From the NCBI RefSeq assembly GCF_000017185.1, contig NC_009635.1:1505501-1569500 (forward strand): a stretch of 64,000 nucleotides of DNA, written 5' to 3'. The DNA is from Methanococcus aeolicus Nankai-3. Lineage in GTDB: Archaea; AGJL01; Methanococci; Methanococcales; Methanococcaceae. Positions 21,645 through 33,881 of this stretch are shown here, in pieces. The notes beneath the pieces were generated by a model. That model was not told the origin of the DNA and made no database searches. It saw only the letters and a program-made list of their open reading frames with translations. Position 1 is the stretch's first letter. Each line of letters begins with the position of its first letter. A program made the translations under genes and the position numbers.

Positions 21645-22187
21645 TTATTTAAATTGTTCTCCCAATTCAAATCCTTTTTCAAGTGCTTTCATATTTAAAT
21701 CTTTAAATTTAGGTGGAACCGCTTCACATACGGCTTTTATGAGTGATTCTTTTGATATTATTTTTGTTGTAGTTATGAGGGCTCCCAACATTACCACATT
21801 TGCCACTATTTTATTTCCTAATTCATATGCTGTTTTTGTGGCGGGTATTGGATATACGGTTACATTTTCCAATTCTGGCCCATTTGCCATCATATCTGGG
21901 TCATATAACATGGTTTTTCCAGCTTTTAAATCTTTTGAATATGTATCCATTGATTCCTGATTCATTGCAACCAATATGTCTAATTCTCTAACTTTGGGGT
22001 AATCCCTTGGGTTATCTGTGGATATCACTACCTCTGCACGGGATACTCCTCCTCTTGCTTCTGGGCCAATAGATTGAGTTTGAAATGCATAATGTCCCTC
22101 ATATAATACAGTAGCTCTTCCCAATATAATTCCTGAAAGAATAACACCCTGCCCTCCAAATCCTGCAAATCTTACTTCCGTTCTCAT
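21645..22187 (-). CDS. korC: 2-oxoglutarate:ferredoxin oxidoreductase gamma subunit
   Basis: 180 residues of the 2-oxoacid oxidoreductase gamma family, with EVRFAGFGGQGVILSG at the start and QTQSIGPEARGGVSRAEVVIS. It overlaps korB by 4 bases and is last in the ferredoxin-alpha-beta-gamma operon. The complex reductively carboxylates succinyl-CoA to 2-oxoglutarate in the incomplete reductive TCA path of methanococci. Valine-type oxidoreductase is a less likely alternative. Confidence 0.88.
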   Translation of the reverse strand: MRTEVRFAGFGGQGVILSGIILGRATVLYEGHYAFQTQSIGPEARGGVSRAEVVISTDNPRDYPKVRELDILVAMNQESMDTYSKDLKAGKTMLYDPDMMANGPELENVTVYPIPATKTAYELGNKIVANVVMLGALITTTKIISKESLIKAVCEAVPPKFKDLNMKALEKGFELGEQFK

Positions 22188-23059
22188 TTTTTCCCCTCCT
22201 TTTTATTTTCTTCGTTTTCTTCCTCTTTATTCAATACAGATTCCTGTTCTATGATGTTATAAATTTGTTCTGTGTATTCTGGCTGTTCTTTATTTACAAA
22301 TTCTCCAATTATTACTTTTTCATTCAATTCTTCTTCATTCATATTTTTTGCTTTATTGATGGATATTGAACTATTTTTTATAATTTCTACTAATTCTATA
22401 TTGGTTTTAACCCCATTTATTCTACCGTAATTTGTATGGCACTGTGCAACCACTTCAATAAATGCAAATCCTTTGGTATTCATTCCTTTTTCTATTGCTC
22501 TGGCCAATTGTATGGGGTGTGTGGTTGTCCATCTTGCCACATAACTAGCTCCTGCGGCTTCCACTAATTTACATAAATCAAAAGGTCGTTCTGGATTTCC
22601 ATATGGTGCCGTGGTTCCTTTTTTTCCTGATGGGGTTGTAGGGGAATACTGTCCTCCGGTCATTCCATATGTGTTATTATTAATACATATTACGGTCATG
22701 TCTATATTTCTCCTACATGCATGTATAAGATGATTTCCCCCTATTGCAGAACAGTCCCCATCTCCTGTGAATACAATTACATTTAAATCAGGATTAAATG
22801 TTTTTAGGCCTGTTGCAAATGCTAATGCTCTACCATGTGTTGTATGTATTGAATCACATTCAAAATATCCCGGAATTCTAGAAGAACATCCAATTCCTGA
22901 AACTAAAACCGTATCCTTCATATTTAATTCTATTTTATCAAAAGTCTTACATGCACTATTAATAACTGTTCCAATACCGCAACCAGAACAGAACATGAGG
23001 GGCAATCTATCCTTTCTTAAATATTTTAAGGCAAAATGTTCCTTGTTAGCATCTGTCAT
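22184..23059 (-). CDS. korB: 2-oxoglutarate:ferredoxin oxidoreductase beta subunit (TPP-binding)
   Basis: 291 residues. CSGCG near residue 25 and the TPP/Mg motif GDGDCSAIGG...NNNTYGMTGGQ are present. The last ~45 residues form a charged Glu/Lys-rich tail beyond the usual family end. It overlaps korC by 4 bases and follows korA by 127 bases. It carries the thiamine diphosphate site of the KorABCD complex. Confidence 0.9.
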   Translation of the reverse strand: MTDANKEHFALKYLRKDRLPLMFCSGCGIGTVINSACKTFDKIELNMKDTVLVSGIGCSSRIPGYFECDSIHTTHGRALAFATGLKTFNPDLNVIVFTGDGDCSAIGGNHLIHACRRNIDMTVICINNNTYGMTGGQYSPTTPSGKKGTTAPYGNPERPFDLCKLVEAAGASYVARWTTTHPIQLARAIEKGMNTKGFAFIEVVAQCHTNYGRINGVKTNIELVEIIKNSSISINKAKNMNEEELNEKVIIGEFVNKEQPEYTEQIYNIIEQESVLNKEEENEENKKEGKK

Positions 23060-23186
23060 TTAAATAACCTCCTAAATATTAATTTTTTAATTTATTTTAT
23101 ATATCTTATTTTATTATTATATTAATTACTGTAAGGCTCCCAATTATAATCCTAATTACAATATGGGGAGATATAAATTATTCTCC

Positions 23187-24320
23187 CTATAATTCATTTA
23201 TTATTTCCTCTGGAACATGTATTTCCCCACCTGTTTTTCCTACTAAACTAACTTCACAATGTCCTTTTGAAGCTCTTTGAACTTCTCTGGATATTTGTCC
23301 GAAATTCATTTCAGGTATGATGATTTTCTCTGTTTTTTTGGCAATTTCTAATATTTTGTAGTCTGGGAATGGCCATACTGTTTCTAATCTGAGAATTCCC
23401 GCACTTACTCCTTTTTCTCTAAGTTCATTTACAGCAGTTTCCGCAGACCTTGACGGAGCTCCATAGGATACTACCACAACATCTCCACAATCATCTAAAT
23501 ATTTTTCCTCATAGGATACAATATCCTTTAAATTGTTCAATATTTTATCGTTTAATCTTTTTACTAATTTGTGATGTTCAGCAGGTTTTGAAGCAGCATC
23601 CGGATATCCTTTTTCACTATGGGTTAATCCAGTTACATGGGTATTCCAGCCATTACCAAATGTTGGCATCTTAGGAATTAAATCTTCTTCTGGGTAAAAT
23701 GGATATTTTCCCAGTCCTTCTTTTCTATTAATTATTTCAATTTCCTCTGGAATTACTAATTTTTCTCTCATATGCCCTACAATCTCATCACTCATTACAA
23801 AAGCTGGAACTCTGTATTTTTCAGACATATTAAATGCTTTTATGGTGTATTCAAAACATTCTTGAACTGAGGATGGGGCAAAAGCTATAATTTGGTAATC
23901 TCCATGAGAGCCCCATTTTGCCTGCATCATATCACTTTGGGATGCCATTGTAGGCTGTCCCGTGGATGGGGACCCCCTTTGAACATCAACCAATACAAAT
24001 GGTGTTTCAGTCATAACCCCATATCCGATATGTTCCTGCATTAAACTAAATCCTGGACCACTTGTTGCCGTCATAGCCTTAGCTCCTGCCCAAGATGCAC
24101 CTAAAACAGTTGCTAATGCAGATATTTCATCTTCCATTTGAACATATGGTCTTCCTATCTGTGGCAATCTTTTTGACAATCTTTCGGCAACTTCTGAGGA
24201 GGGAGTTATAGGATATCCTCCGAAAAAATTACATCCTGCTGACAGAGCTCCCTCTGCACATGCTTCATTTCCCTGCATAAAATAAGTTCCGGGTTTAAGT
24301 TTTCCATCTTTTCCTATCAT
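23187..24320 (-). CDS. korA: 2-oxoglutarate:ferredoxin oxidoreductase alpha subunit
   Basis: 377 residues with GYPITPSSEVAERL, ATSGPGFSLMQEHIGYGVMTE and VDVQRGSPSTGQPT, all typical of KorA. ATG 24320 was chosen because GGTGA lies four bases upstream and the start overlaps the ferredoxin stop (ATGA). A longer frame to 24350 would run into that gene. One GGAGCTCC lies inside. Confidence 0.92.
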   Translation of the reverse strand: MIGKDGKLKPGTYFMQGNEACAEGALSAGCNFFGGYPITPSSEVAERLSKRLPQIGRPYVQMEDEISALATVLGASWAGAKAMTATSGPGFSLMQEHIGYGVMTETPFVLVDVQRGSPSTGQPTMASQSDMMQAKWGSHGDYQIIAFAPSSVQECFEYTIKAFNMSEKYRVPAFVMSDEIVGHMREKLVIPEEIEIINRKEGLGKYPFYPEEDLIPKMPTFGNGWNTHVTGLTHSEKGYPDAASKPAEHHKLVKRLNDKILNNLKDIVSYEEKYLDDCGDVVVVSYGAPSRSAETAVNELREKGVSAGILRLETVWPFPDYKILEIAKKTEKIIIPEMNFGQISREVQRASKGHCEVSLVGKTGGEIHVPEEIINEL

Positions 24321-24514
24321 TTTCTCACCGCAATAGCTTGGTCTGGGCATATCATTTCACAAATATTACAGTATGTGCATTTGGTTATATCTTCAACCTC
24401 TGCAACATGAACGCCCTTTTTATTTAATTGTTCTGACATTTTTAATACTTCTTTTGGACAGAATTTTACACATAAAATACATCCTTTGCATAATTCTTCG
24501 TCAATATATATCAT
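24317..24514 (-). CDS. korD: 2-oxoacid oxidoreductase ferredoxin subunit (2 x 4Fe-4S)
   Basis: 65 residues with two clusters, CKGCILCVKFCPK and CTYCNICEMICPD. It is the first gene of korDABC and supplies the electron-transfer subunit. Its stop overlaps the korA start by 4 bases. The upstream region is shared divergently with wtpA. Confidence 0.92.
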   Translation of the reverse strand: MIYIDEELCKGCILCVKFCPKEVLKMSEQLNKKGVHVAEVEDITKCTYCNICEMICPDQAIAVRK

Positions 24515-24721
24515 AGTATCATCTCTGTTTTTTCGGTGTTCTCAGTTTATATTTTAAGATTATTTATTAAATATTAAATTATATCATTATCATTGCTTTC
24601 TATTATTTATGAGATACAACATATATAAATTTATATAATGATTTAGCACATTCTTATATCTAATTAGTATAATGGAAATATATATTAATATATTAAATAT
24701 ATACTTATGGGATATTTTTGA

Positions 24722-25780
<1,059 letters not shown>

Positions 25781-26035
25781 GGAAAAATGCAATATATAAT
25801 TTTTTAATCTTTTTTATATCCAAATTATCCAAATTTTTTTAACATATTCCGCAGGAGCTCCCGGTCCATAATGAGGAGTAATTCACTAGTTTATATCTTC
25901 CTAACATTATGATAACTATAACACATAATAACAACTATTGCCCAACAGCCAAACAAAAAATAACTAAAAATATAAATATATAATACGCATATATGCTAAT
26001 ATTATTTATTATTATTATTATAATTTGGTGGTATA

Positions 26036-26278
26036 GTGGTATCTGAAAATATAAAATCATTTGTGGAAGAAATTAACAATCAAGTAAAAAATGAAGGAAA
26101 ATATATTGAATTGCTTTCCACAGTAGAATATTTAATAAATCTTGTGGAACCAGATAAAAGAGAACAATTTAAAAATGCACTAAATAATGCTGAAAATATG
26201 GACGATGTAAATGAAGTATTGGGTGCATTAAAATTACAGCTTGGGGCCCAGGGTGCTAAAAAACTTCTCAGTATTTAA
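26036..26278 (+). CDS. Small hypothetical helical protein
   Basis: 80 residues, mostly helical and charged, with no membrane segment and no motif I recognise. The start is GTG with GGTGGT upstream. The stop lies 8 bases from the end of the convergent DtxR-type gene. The 255 bases before it hold one GGAGCTCC (25854) and no clear feature. Real coding is supported by the ribosome site and normal residue use. Confidence 0.6.
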   Translation: MVSENIKSFVEEINNQVKNEGKYIELLSTVEYLINLVEPDKREQFKNALNNAENMDDVNEVLGALKLQLGAQGAKKLLSI

Positions 26279-26286
26279 CTATTTAA

Positions 26287-26670
26287 TCAAATTTTACTCT
26301 TTTTTGATTCGTTCATATAATTATATAATTTTGTAATGGTTTCGTCTGAAATTACATGCTCTATTTTACATGCTTCTTCTGATGCTTTTTTCTCGTCTAA
26401 TTTAAGATAATCCCTTAAAAATGATTCTATGATTTTGTGTTTTCGTATGATTTTTTTGGCAACTTCTTTCCCTTTTTCAGTTAATCTAATACCTATATAG
26501 GGCTCGTAAAGTATATATTCCTTTGAATGTAGTTTTTTGGCCATGCTGGTAATTGCAGACGGATTTATATTTAACAGTTGGGCCAATTCCGTAGTTCTTA
26601 TAGGCCGGTCGTTTTTTTTGATAAATAAATATATCGTTTCTAAATAGTCTTCAATATTGGAGGAAATCAT
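26287..26670 (-). CDS. DtxR/MntR-family metal-dependent regulator
   Basis: 127 residues. A winged helix (TTELAQLLNINPSAITSMAKKLHSKEYILYEPYIGIRLTEKG) is followed by the dimer and metal-binding helices with His and Glu ligands (HKIIESFLRDYL, EACKIEHVIS). The SH3-like third domain is absent, as in MntR. It likely represses iron or manganese uptake genes. No obvious target operon is adjacent. Confidence 0.88.
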   Translation of the reverse strand: MISSNIEDYLETIYLFIKKNDRPIRTTELAQLLNINPSAITSMAKKLHSKEYILYEPYIGIRLTEKGKEVAKKIIRKHKIIESFLRDYLKLDEKKASEEACKIEHVISDETITKLYNYMNESKKSKI

Positions 26671-28122
<1,452 letters not shown>

Positions 28123-28155
28123 TTGGAGCTCCAATTCTTGGAGCCCCCAATAAAT

Positions 28156-28812
28156 CTATAATTTATTTAAATCATTATGGGTATTCACATTTACAAAAGA
28201 TTTATGAGTTTCATCTATTTCATTAACATCAACAAATAATGGATTTAATTCATTTATATACTGTCTTATTGCTGGATGCCTATCTCCCGAGGAGCTCCTA
28301 ATTATTTTTTCTAATGTTTTTATGGTGGATTTGTGATATATCGAAAATAATGGTTCAATATATCCATTTTCATGTTTTGGTATGATGCAATTACAATTAT
28401 TTGATTCTGCCAATGGTATTTTATTTATTATATTTTTAATTGAATTTTCGGAGATTAATGGAGTATCACATGGTAGAATTAATACCCAACCCCCTTCTAT
28501 TAAATTCATACCTGATAAAATTCCAATTAATGGACCTTTATTATACAGTATGTCAAATGTAATTGTTTGGTTATATTTTTTAAATATGTGAATTTGGTTA
28601 TCTATGTCGCACTTATTTAGTGTATTTGCACTATTTTCAGAATTACAAATATGTTTAAATACTACAACAAATGGGAGCTCCATATTATGCAACACATCGG
28701 CAACCTTTTCTATTAAATAGTTATTATTTACTTTTCTAAATGGTTTTTCTCCGCCCATCCTTGTAGCTTTTCCGCCCGATAATATTATTGCTGAAATTCT
28801 TTTATTAATCAT
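28156..28812 (-). CDS. mobA: Molybdenum cofactor guanylyltransferase
   Basis: 218 residues with the nucleotidyltransferase signature LSGGKATRMGGEKP (residues 11-24) and LPCDTPLIS for metal binding. MobA attaches GMP to molybdopterin, giving the dinucleotide form used by formylmethanofuran dehydrogenase. It is convergent with dhs; a GGAGCTCC inside a longer AATTGGAGCTCCAATT palindrome lies between them (28121-28136). Confidence 0.9.
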   Translation of the reverse strand: MINKRISAIILSGGKATRMGGEKPFRKVNNNYLIEKVADVLHNMELPFVVVFKHICNSENSANTLNKCDIDNQIHIFKKYNQTITFDILYNKGPLIGILSGMNLIEGGWVLILPCDTPLISENSIKNIINKIPLAESNNCNCIIPKHENGYIEPLFSIYHKSTIKTLEKIIRSSSGDRHPAIRQYINELNPLFVDVNEIDETHKSFVNVNTHNDLNKL

Positions 28813-28925
28813 ATTATTACTACCCGTTTTTGATAAAATATATATATTAGTTATATATATGGTTAATTACCAAACAATGACTTTAAGTAAAAAATAGCTG
28901 AAATCAATAAAAAACGGTGAATTAA

Positions 28926-29636
28926 ATGGTAGAATCTGGAAAACTTGTGAGCATTTCATATAATGGATACATAGACGATAAATTATTTGACACGACAAAC
29001 GAAGAAATGGCAAAAGAAAACAACATCTATAATCCATCAATGGTTTATGGTCCTGTTGTAGTGTCTGTTGGGAGTAAAATGCTTGTTCCAGGATTAGATG
29101 CTGCATTATTGGAAATGGAAGAAGGCGAAGAAAAAGAGTTGGAGCTCCAACCAGAACAAGCATTTGGTGTAAGAGACAAATCAAAAGTAAAAATTGTTTC
29201 AATGAAAGAATTTAAAAAACACAATGTTCAGCCAATAAAAGGCATGCCAATAACAATCGATAACCAGGTAGGAAAAGTGGCTAGTGTTAATGGTGGAAGA
29301 GTTTTAGTAGATTTCAACCATGAATTGGCTGGAAAAGTTGTAAAATACAATTTAAAAGTAGAAAAATTAATTGAGGAGCCAGAGGAAATTATTAAGGAAT
29401 TAATAAAATTATATGCTCAAAAAATAAATACTGATGATATCGCTATCAAATTAACAAAAAAGACAGCTACTATCACACTCCCAGAAAGTGCATCGTTCTT
29501 ACAAAACCTTCAAATGATTAAAATGGCTGTGGCTAATGAAGCAATGGCAAGAATCAATGGAATGGAAAAAGTATCCTTTGTAGATGTTTTCGAAAAAAAG
29601 AAAGCAAAAGCAGCAAAATCAGAAAACAATGAATAA
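28926..29636 (+). CDS. FKBP-type peptidyl-prolyl isomerase (long archaeal form)
   Basis: 236 residues. An FKBP core (VSISYNGYIDDKLFDTT, LVPGLDAALLEMEEGEEKELEL) carries the SlyD-like insert (VNGGRVLVDFNHELAGK). A ~95-residue C-terminal domain follows, as in the long archaeal FKBPs. It catalyses proline isomerisation and acts as a chaperone. GGTGA precedes the ATG. The Lys-rich end (KKKAKAAKSENNE) is unremarkable. Confidence 0.92.
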   Translation: MVESGKLVSISYNGYIDDKLFDTTNEEMAKENNIYNPSMVYGPVVVSVGSKMLVPGLDAALLEMEEGEEKELELQPEQAFGVRDKSKVKIVSMKEFKKHNVQPIKGMPITIDNQVGKVASVNGGRVLVDFNHELAGKVVKYNLKVEKLIEEPEEIIKELIKLYAQKINTDDIAIKLTKKTATITLPESASFLQNLQMIKMAVANEAMARINGMEKVSFVDVFEKKKAKAAKSENNE

Positions 29637-29867
29637 TATAATTATTAACTATTAATTTTTTTATCTTTTTATTTTTTTAAATTTTATTTCGTTATGGCGT
29701 ATTCGAGAACAATACACTTCCCCAACCCACAATATATTCTATATTTCTACTGCACTGCAACATATTATACATATATTTTATTTTTGTTTGCCATTAATTA
29801 AATTTAAATAATGTAAATATTATTAGTTAGATATAACTATATAGTTTATTAATTATTTGTGGTATTT

Positions 29868-30767
29868 ATGAAAGATTTACACAACCGAGAAATAAAATCG
29901 TTAAGAATTTCGATAACTCCCCAATGCAATTTAAATTGTTTTTACTGCCATAAAGAAGGGCACAATATAGATAATAACAAATTAATGACCCCAACAGAAA
30001 TAGGGGAAATGGTAAAATATTCTTTAAAATATGGCATAAATAAAATTAAAATATCAGGGGGAGAACCACTTTTAAGGAACGATTTGCCCGAGATAATAAG
30101 AAATATAAAAAATTTAAAAAATAATCAAATAAAAGATATATCTCTTACTACAAATGGAATATTGTTGGAAAAATATGCTCAAAAATTAAAAGATGCAGGA
30201 TTGGATAGAGTAAATGTTAGTTTGGATACCTTAGACCCGGAGCTATATAAAAAAATAACTGGTGGAAATGTTGAACTGGTTAAACGGGGAATAGAAAAGG
30301 CCGTAGAAGCTGGTTTAAAACCCATAAAAATAAATTTTGTTGTTATGAGCAATACCGTAGGGGGATTAAATGATATTATGGATTATTGTAGAAAAATGGG
30401 AGTTATTTTACAAATAATAGAATTTATGCCAGTTGATGAAAAATTAAAAAAATACCATTATGATATAAATAAAATAGAGGAAGAAATAAGTAAAAAATCA
30501 GATAAAACCATGGTTAGAAAATTTATGCAAAATAGAAAAAAATATTTGGTTGATGGTTTGGAAATTGAATTTGTTAGGCCAATGGATAATACTGAATTTT
30601 GTAGCCATTGCACTAGGATAAGATTAACATATGATGGATTGTTAAAGCCCTGCTTACTTAGGGATGATAATTTAGTAGATGTTTTAACCCCATTACGAAA
30701 TGGCGAAGATATTAACAAATGTTTTATTAAATGTATTGATAGAAGAGAATTATATTTTAAAGAATAA
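29868..30767 (+). CDS. moaA: GTP 3',8-cyclase
   Basis: About 299 residues. The N-terminal radical SAM cluster motif is CNLNCFYCH, and the second MoaA cluster is in FCSHCTRIRLTYDGLLKPCLL. ISGGEPLLRND and TTNGILL are also family marks. It makes the first pterin intermediate of molybdopterin. The GTG at 29859 overlaps the ribosome site, so ATG 29868 is preferred. It joins moeA and mobA as cofactor genes scattered in this window. Confidence 0.94.
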   Translation: MKDLHNREIKSLRISITPQCNLNCFYCHKEGHNIDNNKLMTPTEIGEMVKYSLKYGINKIKISGGEPLLRNDLPEIIRNIKNLKNNQIKDISLTTNGILLEKYAQKLKDAGLDRVNVSLDTLDPELYKKITGGNVELVKRGIEKAVEAGLKPIKINFVVMSNTVGGLNDIMDYCRKMGVILQIIEFMPVDEKLKKYHYDINKIEEEISKKSDKTMVRKFMQNRKKYLVDGLEIEFVRPMDNTEFCSHCTRIRLTYDGLLKPCLLRDDNLVDVLTPLRNGEDINKCFIKCIDRRELYFKE

Positions 30768-30779
30768 AAAATAAAAATT

Positions 30780-33167
30780 TTATCTTATTTTATTACTTGA
30801 TAAATAATAAACACCTTGACCAAAACAAATACCTCCATCCCCATTTGGCACATTTTTATGATATAAAAATTTAAATCCATTATTTTCTACATTTTGTCTT
30901 ATTTTCTCAGATATAATTTTATTGTATGAAACTCCACCAGTCAAACCTATATATTTAATATTGTGGAGCTCCGAGTTTTTAATGGCAATTTCTGAAAGTC
31001 CGTCCGCAATTGCCAAATGAATATAATATGCTATAAATTCCTTTTCAAATCCATTTAATAGCATTTTATAGCAATTATAAACCAAATCAGTTGTATTTAA
31101 TATATATTTTCCATCATCTTTCGTTTTTGTTATTTTTATATCCTGTTTAACCATTTCTAGACATCTTTTATATTCTTCATCGGAACAATTTTTTATAAAG
31201 TTTTCTGCCACACATTCTAATTTAATGGCATATTCTCCATCGTAGGTTCTTTCATGGCATACTGAGAGCATAGCCGAAACTGAATCAAGTATTCTTCCGC
31301 AAGAAGTTGTATTATTTACATTTAATTTTTTATTTAGCTGAAATAATATAATATTTAATTCTTTTTCTGTAAAATAATTATATTTTTTAATAAAATTAAT
31401 CAATTCCTCTTTTTCAAGTTTTTTATAAAGTATTGATATTAACATCCTAAGTGGCTGTTTTGCGGCAAGGTCTCCCCCAGCTTGATATTGTTCCTCAAAA
31501 TGTCCAATTCTTTCCATAATCCCATCAATATATGAAAAGACCTCTCCGCCCCAAATAATTCCATCTGTTCCATAACCCACTCCATCAATTGCAATAATTG
31601 TGGCAGGTTCAAAAATATTATTATCTCCCAATAACGAATAACAATGGGCTTCGTGGTGTTGTGCCCTATGTACTTTTATATTGTATTTTTGCCCCAATTC
31701 CATAGCTAATTTGGAGGAATTAAAAGAAGGATGCAAATCGCACACAATGGCGTCAATGTCTTTTGGTTGTGTATCTGTAATTTTTAAAATGTTGTTTATT
31801 GCATTTTCTAAATAGTTGTATGTTTCATATTTTGCCGTATTTCCTATATATTGGGTTAAATAAAATTTATTTCCCTTTACAAGTGATGCTACAGAATTTA
31901 ATTCTGCACCCATACATAATATGGTTCTGTTTTTAATATCTTCATTGTTAATTAAATCATTGTTAATAACAATGGGCTCTGGTGCAAATCCTCTTGACCG
32001 CCTTAAAAATATCATTCTGTTGTTTATTTTTTTTAATACGCTATCATCACAACGATTTATAATATCCCTATTGTGAAGTAAGAAATAATCGGCAATATTT
32101 TTTAAACTATCTATTATTTTATCGTTCTCTATTGCCATAGGTAGCCCGGGAAGATTTGCCGAAGTCATAACATAGGCAATAGCCTCAGTTTCATTAAATA
32201 AAAGATGGTGAATCCCGGAATATTGTGCCATAGCTCCAACAGTGTTCAAATCACTTACAAATTTTGAAATATATTTATCATAATTTTTGTTTTTATCAAA
32301 CACCACAATTGGTCTTTTTTGGGATTTAAAAAGGTTTATTTCTTCATTATCATAGTTTGCAAATAATTTTAAATATTCTGGTTTTGCCATAATTGCAAAT
32401 GGTTGAGTTGGGCGGTTTAATCTTTTCCTTAATTCCAATACTGCACTGTCATTGTTGGCATCACATACAAGGTGAGCCCCTCCAATTCCCTTAATTGCAA
32501 ATATATTTCCTTCCTTTAATAGCTTTACCGTTTGCTCTATGGCATTATTATTTGTATATAATATATTTCCGTCCTTATCTGTTAAAAATACGGTAGGTCC
32601 GCACTCACTACAACAAGTTGCCTGAGCATGAAATCTCCTATCCATTGGATTTTTGTATTCCTCCAAACATTTTTTGCACAGTGGAAATTTATCCATTGAA
32701 GTATTATCCCTATCATATGGAATTTGTTTTATTACTGTAAATCTTGCCCCGCAGTTTGTGCATGCCGTAAATGGATAATTATATCGTCTATTGTTTTTAT
32801 CCATCATTTCTTTAAGGCATTCTTCACATATTGCTACATCGGCGGGAATTGTGCTCTCTCCTTTTTCCATTTCCTTTTGTGATTCGCTTTCTTTTATTTT
32901 AAAATCGGTGTAAATTGTTGTAGTTATTGTTTCTTCTATCTCTATTTTATCTATTTTTGATAATTCTGGTTTTTCATTTTTTAAATGTTGTATAAATTGA
33001 GTTATATTTTTCGGAGCTCCCTGTATTATTACTTCAACACAACCACCTTTATTTATTACGAAACCATTTAAATTATGTTTTTTAGCAATTCTATAAACAA
33101 AAGGTCTAAATCCCACCCCTTGAACAATTCCTTCAATAATTATTTTTTTTGTTTTTACTGGTGTCAT
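30780..33167 (-). CDS. hypF: Hydrogenase maturation carbamoyltransferase HypF
   Basis: 795 residues with the full HypF layout. An acylphosphatase domain (IVQGVGFRPFVYR) comes first, then paired zinc fingers (CEECLKEM...CTNCGARF, CKKCLEEY...CSECGPT), a YrdC-like domain and a Kae1-like domain with the metal site HHEAHCYSLL. It makes the CN ligands of [NiFe] hydrogenases from carbamoyl phosphate. The start at 33167 begins the acylphosphatase domain directly and has GTGAT upstream; 51 further upstream codons are judged non-coding. Confidence 0.95.
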   Translation of the reverse strand: MTPVKTKKIIIEGIVQGVGFRPFVYRIAKKHNLNGFVINKGGCVEVIIQGAPKNITQFIQHLKNEKPELSKIDKIEIEETITTTIYTDFKIKESESQKEMEKGESTIPADVAICEECLKEMMDKNNRRYNYPFTACTNCGARFTVIKQIPYDRDNTSMDKFPLCKKCLEEYKNPMDRRFHAQATCCSECGPTVFLTDKDGNILYTNNNAIEQTVKLLKEGNIFAIKGIGGAHLVCDANNDSAVLELRKRLNRPTQPFAIMAKPEYLKLFANYDNEEINLFKSQKRPIVVFDKNKNYDKYISKFVSDLNTVGAMAQYSGIHHLLFNETEAIAYVMTSANLPGLPMAIENDKIIDSLKNIADYFLLHNRDIINRCDDSVLKKINNRMIFLRRSRGFAPEPIVINNDLINNEDIKNRTILCMGAELNSVASLVKGNKFYLTQYIGNTAKYETYNYLENAINNILKITDTQPKDIDAIVCDLHPSFNSSKLAMELGQKYNIKVHRAQHHEAHCYSLLGDNNIFEPATIIAIDGVGYGTDGIIWGGEVFSYIDGIMERIGHFEEQYQAGGDLAAKQPLRMLISILYKKLEKEELINFIKKYNYFTEKELNIILFQLNKKLNVNNTTSCGRILDSVSAMLSVCHERTYDGEYAIKLECVAENFIKNCSDEEYKRCLEMVKQDIKITKTKDDGKYILNTTDLVYNCYKMLLNGFEKEFIAYYIHLAIADGLSEIAIKNSELHNIKYIGLTGGVSYNKIISEKIRQNVENNGFKFLYHKNVPNGDGGICFGQGVYYLSSNKIR

Positions 33168-33470
33168 AATATCACAATTAATATGATTTAATAAATATAT
33201 ATAAATGAATTGGCAATAATGGGGGAGAACATATCCATCCAGAATGTGGCCTGTTTGAAAAGTTTGTTCATTACAAATTTTTAATATATATGTTGGAGGA
33301 GATATATTATTGTATATCATATCCAGTAAAAAAAGTCTGTCCTTAAAAATGTTTATGATATTCTTGATATATTGAATATTGACTAAATACTAAATAATTT
33401 TTTCATTTGATATTTGCAAAAATTTGCATTGACCATAATGCTGTAAATAGTTTCCGAAAATACATATATT
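33168..33470. other. 303-base intergenic region upstream of hypF
   Basis: It contains the hypF promoter on the minus strand. A moderately GC-rich patch at 33213-33275 stands out from AT-rich surroundings but has no C/D boxes and only a weak stem. No repeat copy is present. Nothing firm can be assigned. Confidence 0.35.
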
Positions 33471-33644
33471 CTAATTTTTAACTTTAATTATTTTATTGCA
33501 ATTTGGACATATTATTTTTAAACCTACAAACTCAAATATATATTCACAATTGGGGCAGGTTATTTTATTTATTTTAAGATTATCTAAATCAATAACTGTC
33601 CATTTACATAATTCATCATCTTTTATATCTACATCTTTTACCAT
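33471..33644 (-). CDS. Small zinc-ribbon protein
   Basis: 57 residues with two CPNC pairs (KITCPNCEYIF ... KIICPNCNKII), enough for one zinc ribbon. ATG 33644 has GAGGTGA upstream, which decides the start over GTG 33653. The stretch before its ribosome site is a repeat block (33659-33695) shared with 46136-46172. Function unknown. Confidence 0.7.
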   Translation of the reverse strand: MVKDVDIKDDELCKWTVIDLDNLKINKITCPNCEYIFEFVGLKIICPNCNKIIKVKN

Positions 33645-33658
33645 TTTTTTCACCTCGT

Positions 33659-33695
33659 GGAAAATCTACAATATCTTTCGAATATTGAACAAAAT
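33659..33695. repeat. Second repeat family: block shared with 46136-46172
   Basis: About 37 bases, GGAAAATCTACAATATC then TTTCGAATATTGAACAAAAT, match the block at 46136 with two differences. The centre is an interrupted CAATATC...ATATTG palindrome. Both copies lie directly upstream of a minus-strand start codon. Confidence 0.7.
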
Positions 33696-33792
33696 TTTTC
33701 ACTCTCTCTTTATTTTATGTATTTATTTATAGCTTATAAAATTATCTATATGGGGGCTCCCAAATTCTATTTTTTAATTATTGTATATAATA

Positions 33793-33806
33793 AGAAAACG
33801 GTTTCC
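33793..33806. promoter_or_regulatory. Possible NrpR operator upstream of amtB (one mismatch)
   Basis: AGAA-AACGGT-TTCC differs by one base from the NrpR consensus GGAA-N6-TTCC. It lies 76 bases before the amtB start, next to a TATA-like run. The perfect site upstream of the second glnK supports the assignment. Confidence 0.5.
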
Positions 33807-33881
33807 TTTTTCCCTAATAATCTATATATACCAGTTATAGGAAAACACATTCCTATAAATGCATATTATTGAGGTGAATAT

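Noticed and set aside
33213..33275. Possible H/ACA RNA upstream of hypF
   Set aside because: A GAACA/TGTTC pairing followed by ACA exists, but there is no convincing upper stem or K-turn.
33168..33320. 51-codon extension of hypF
   Set aside because: It is low-complexity and unlike HypF; the acylphosphatase domain begins right at ATG 33167 with a GTGAT site.
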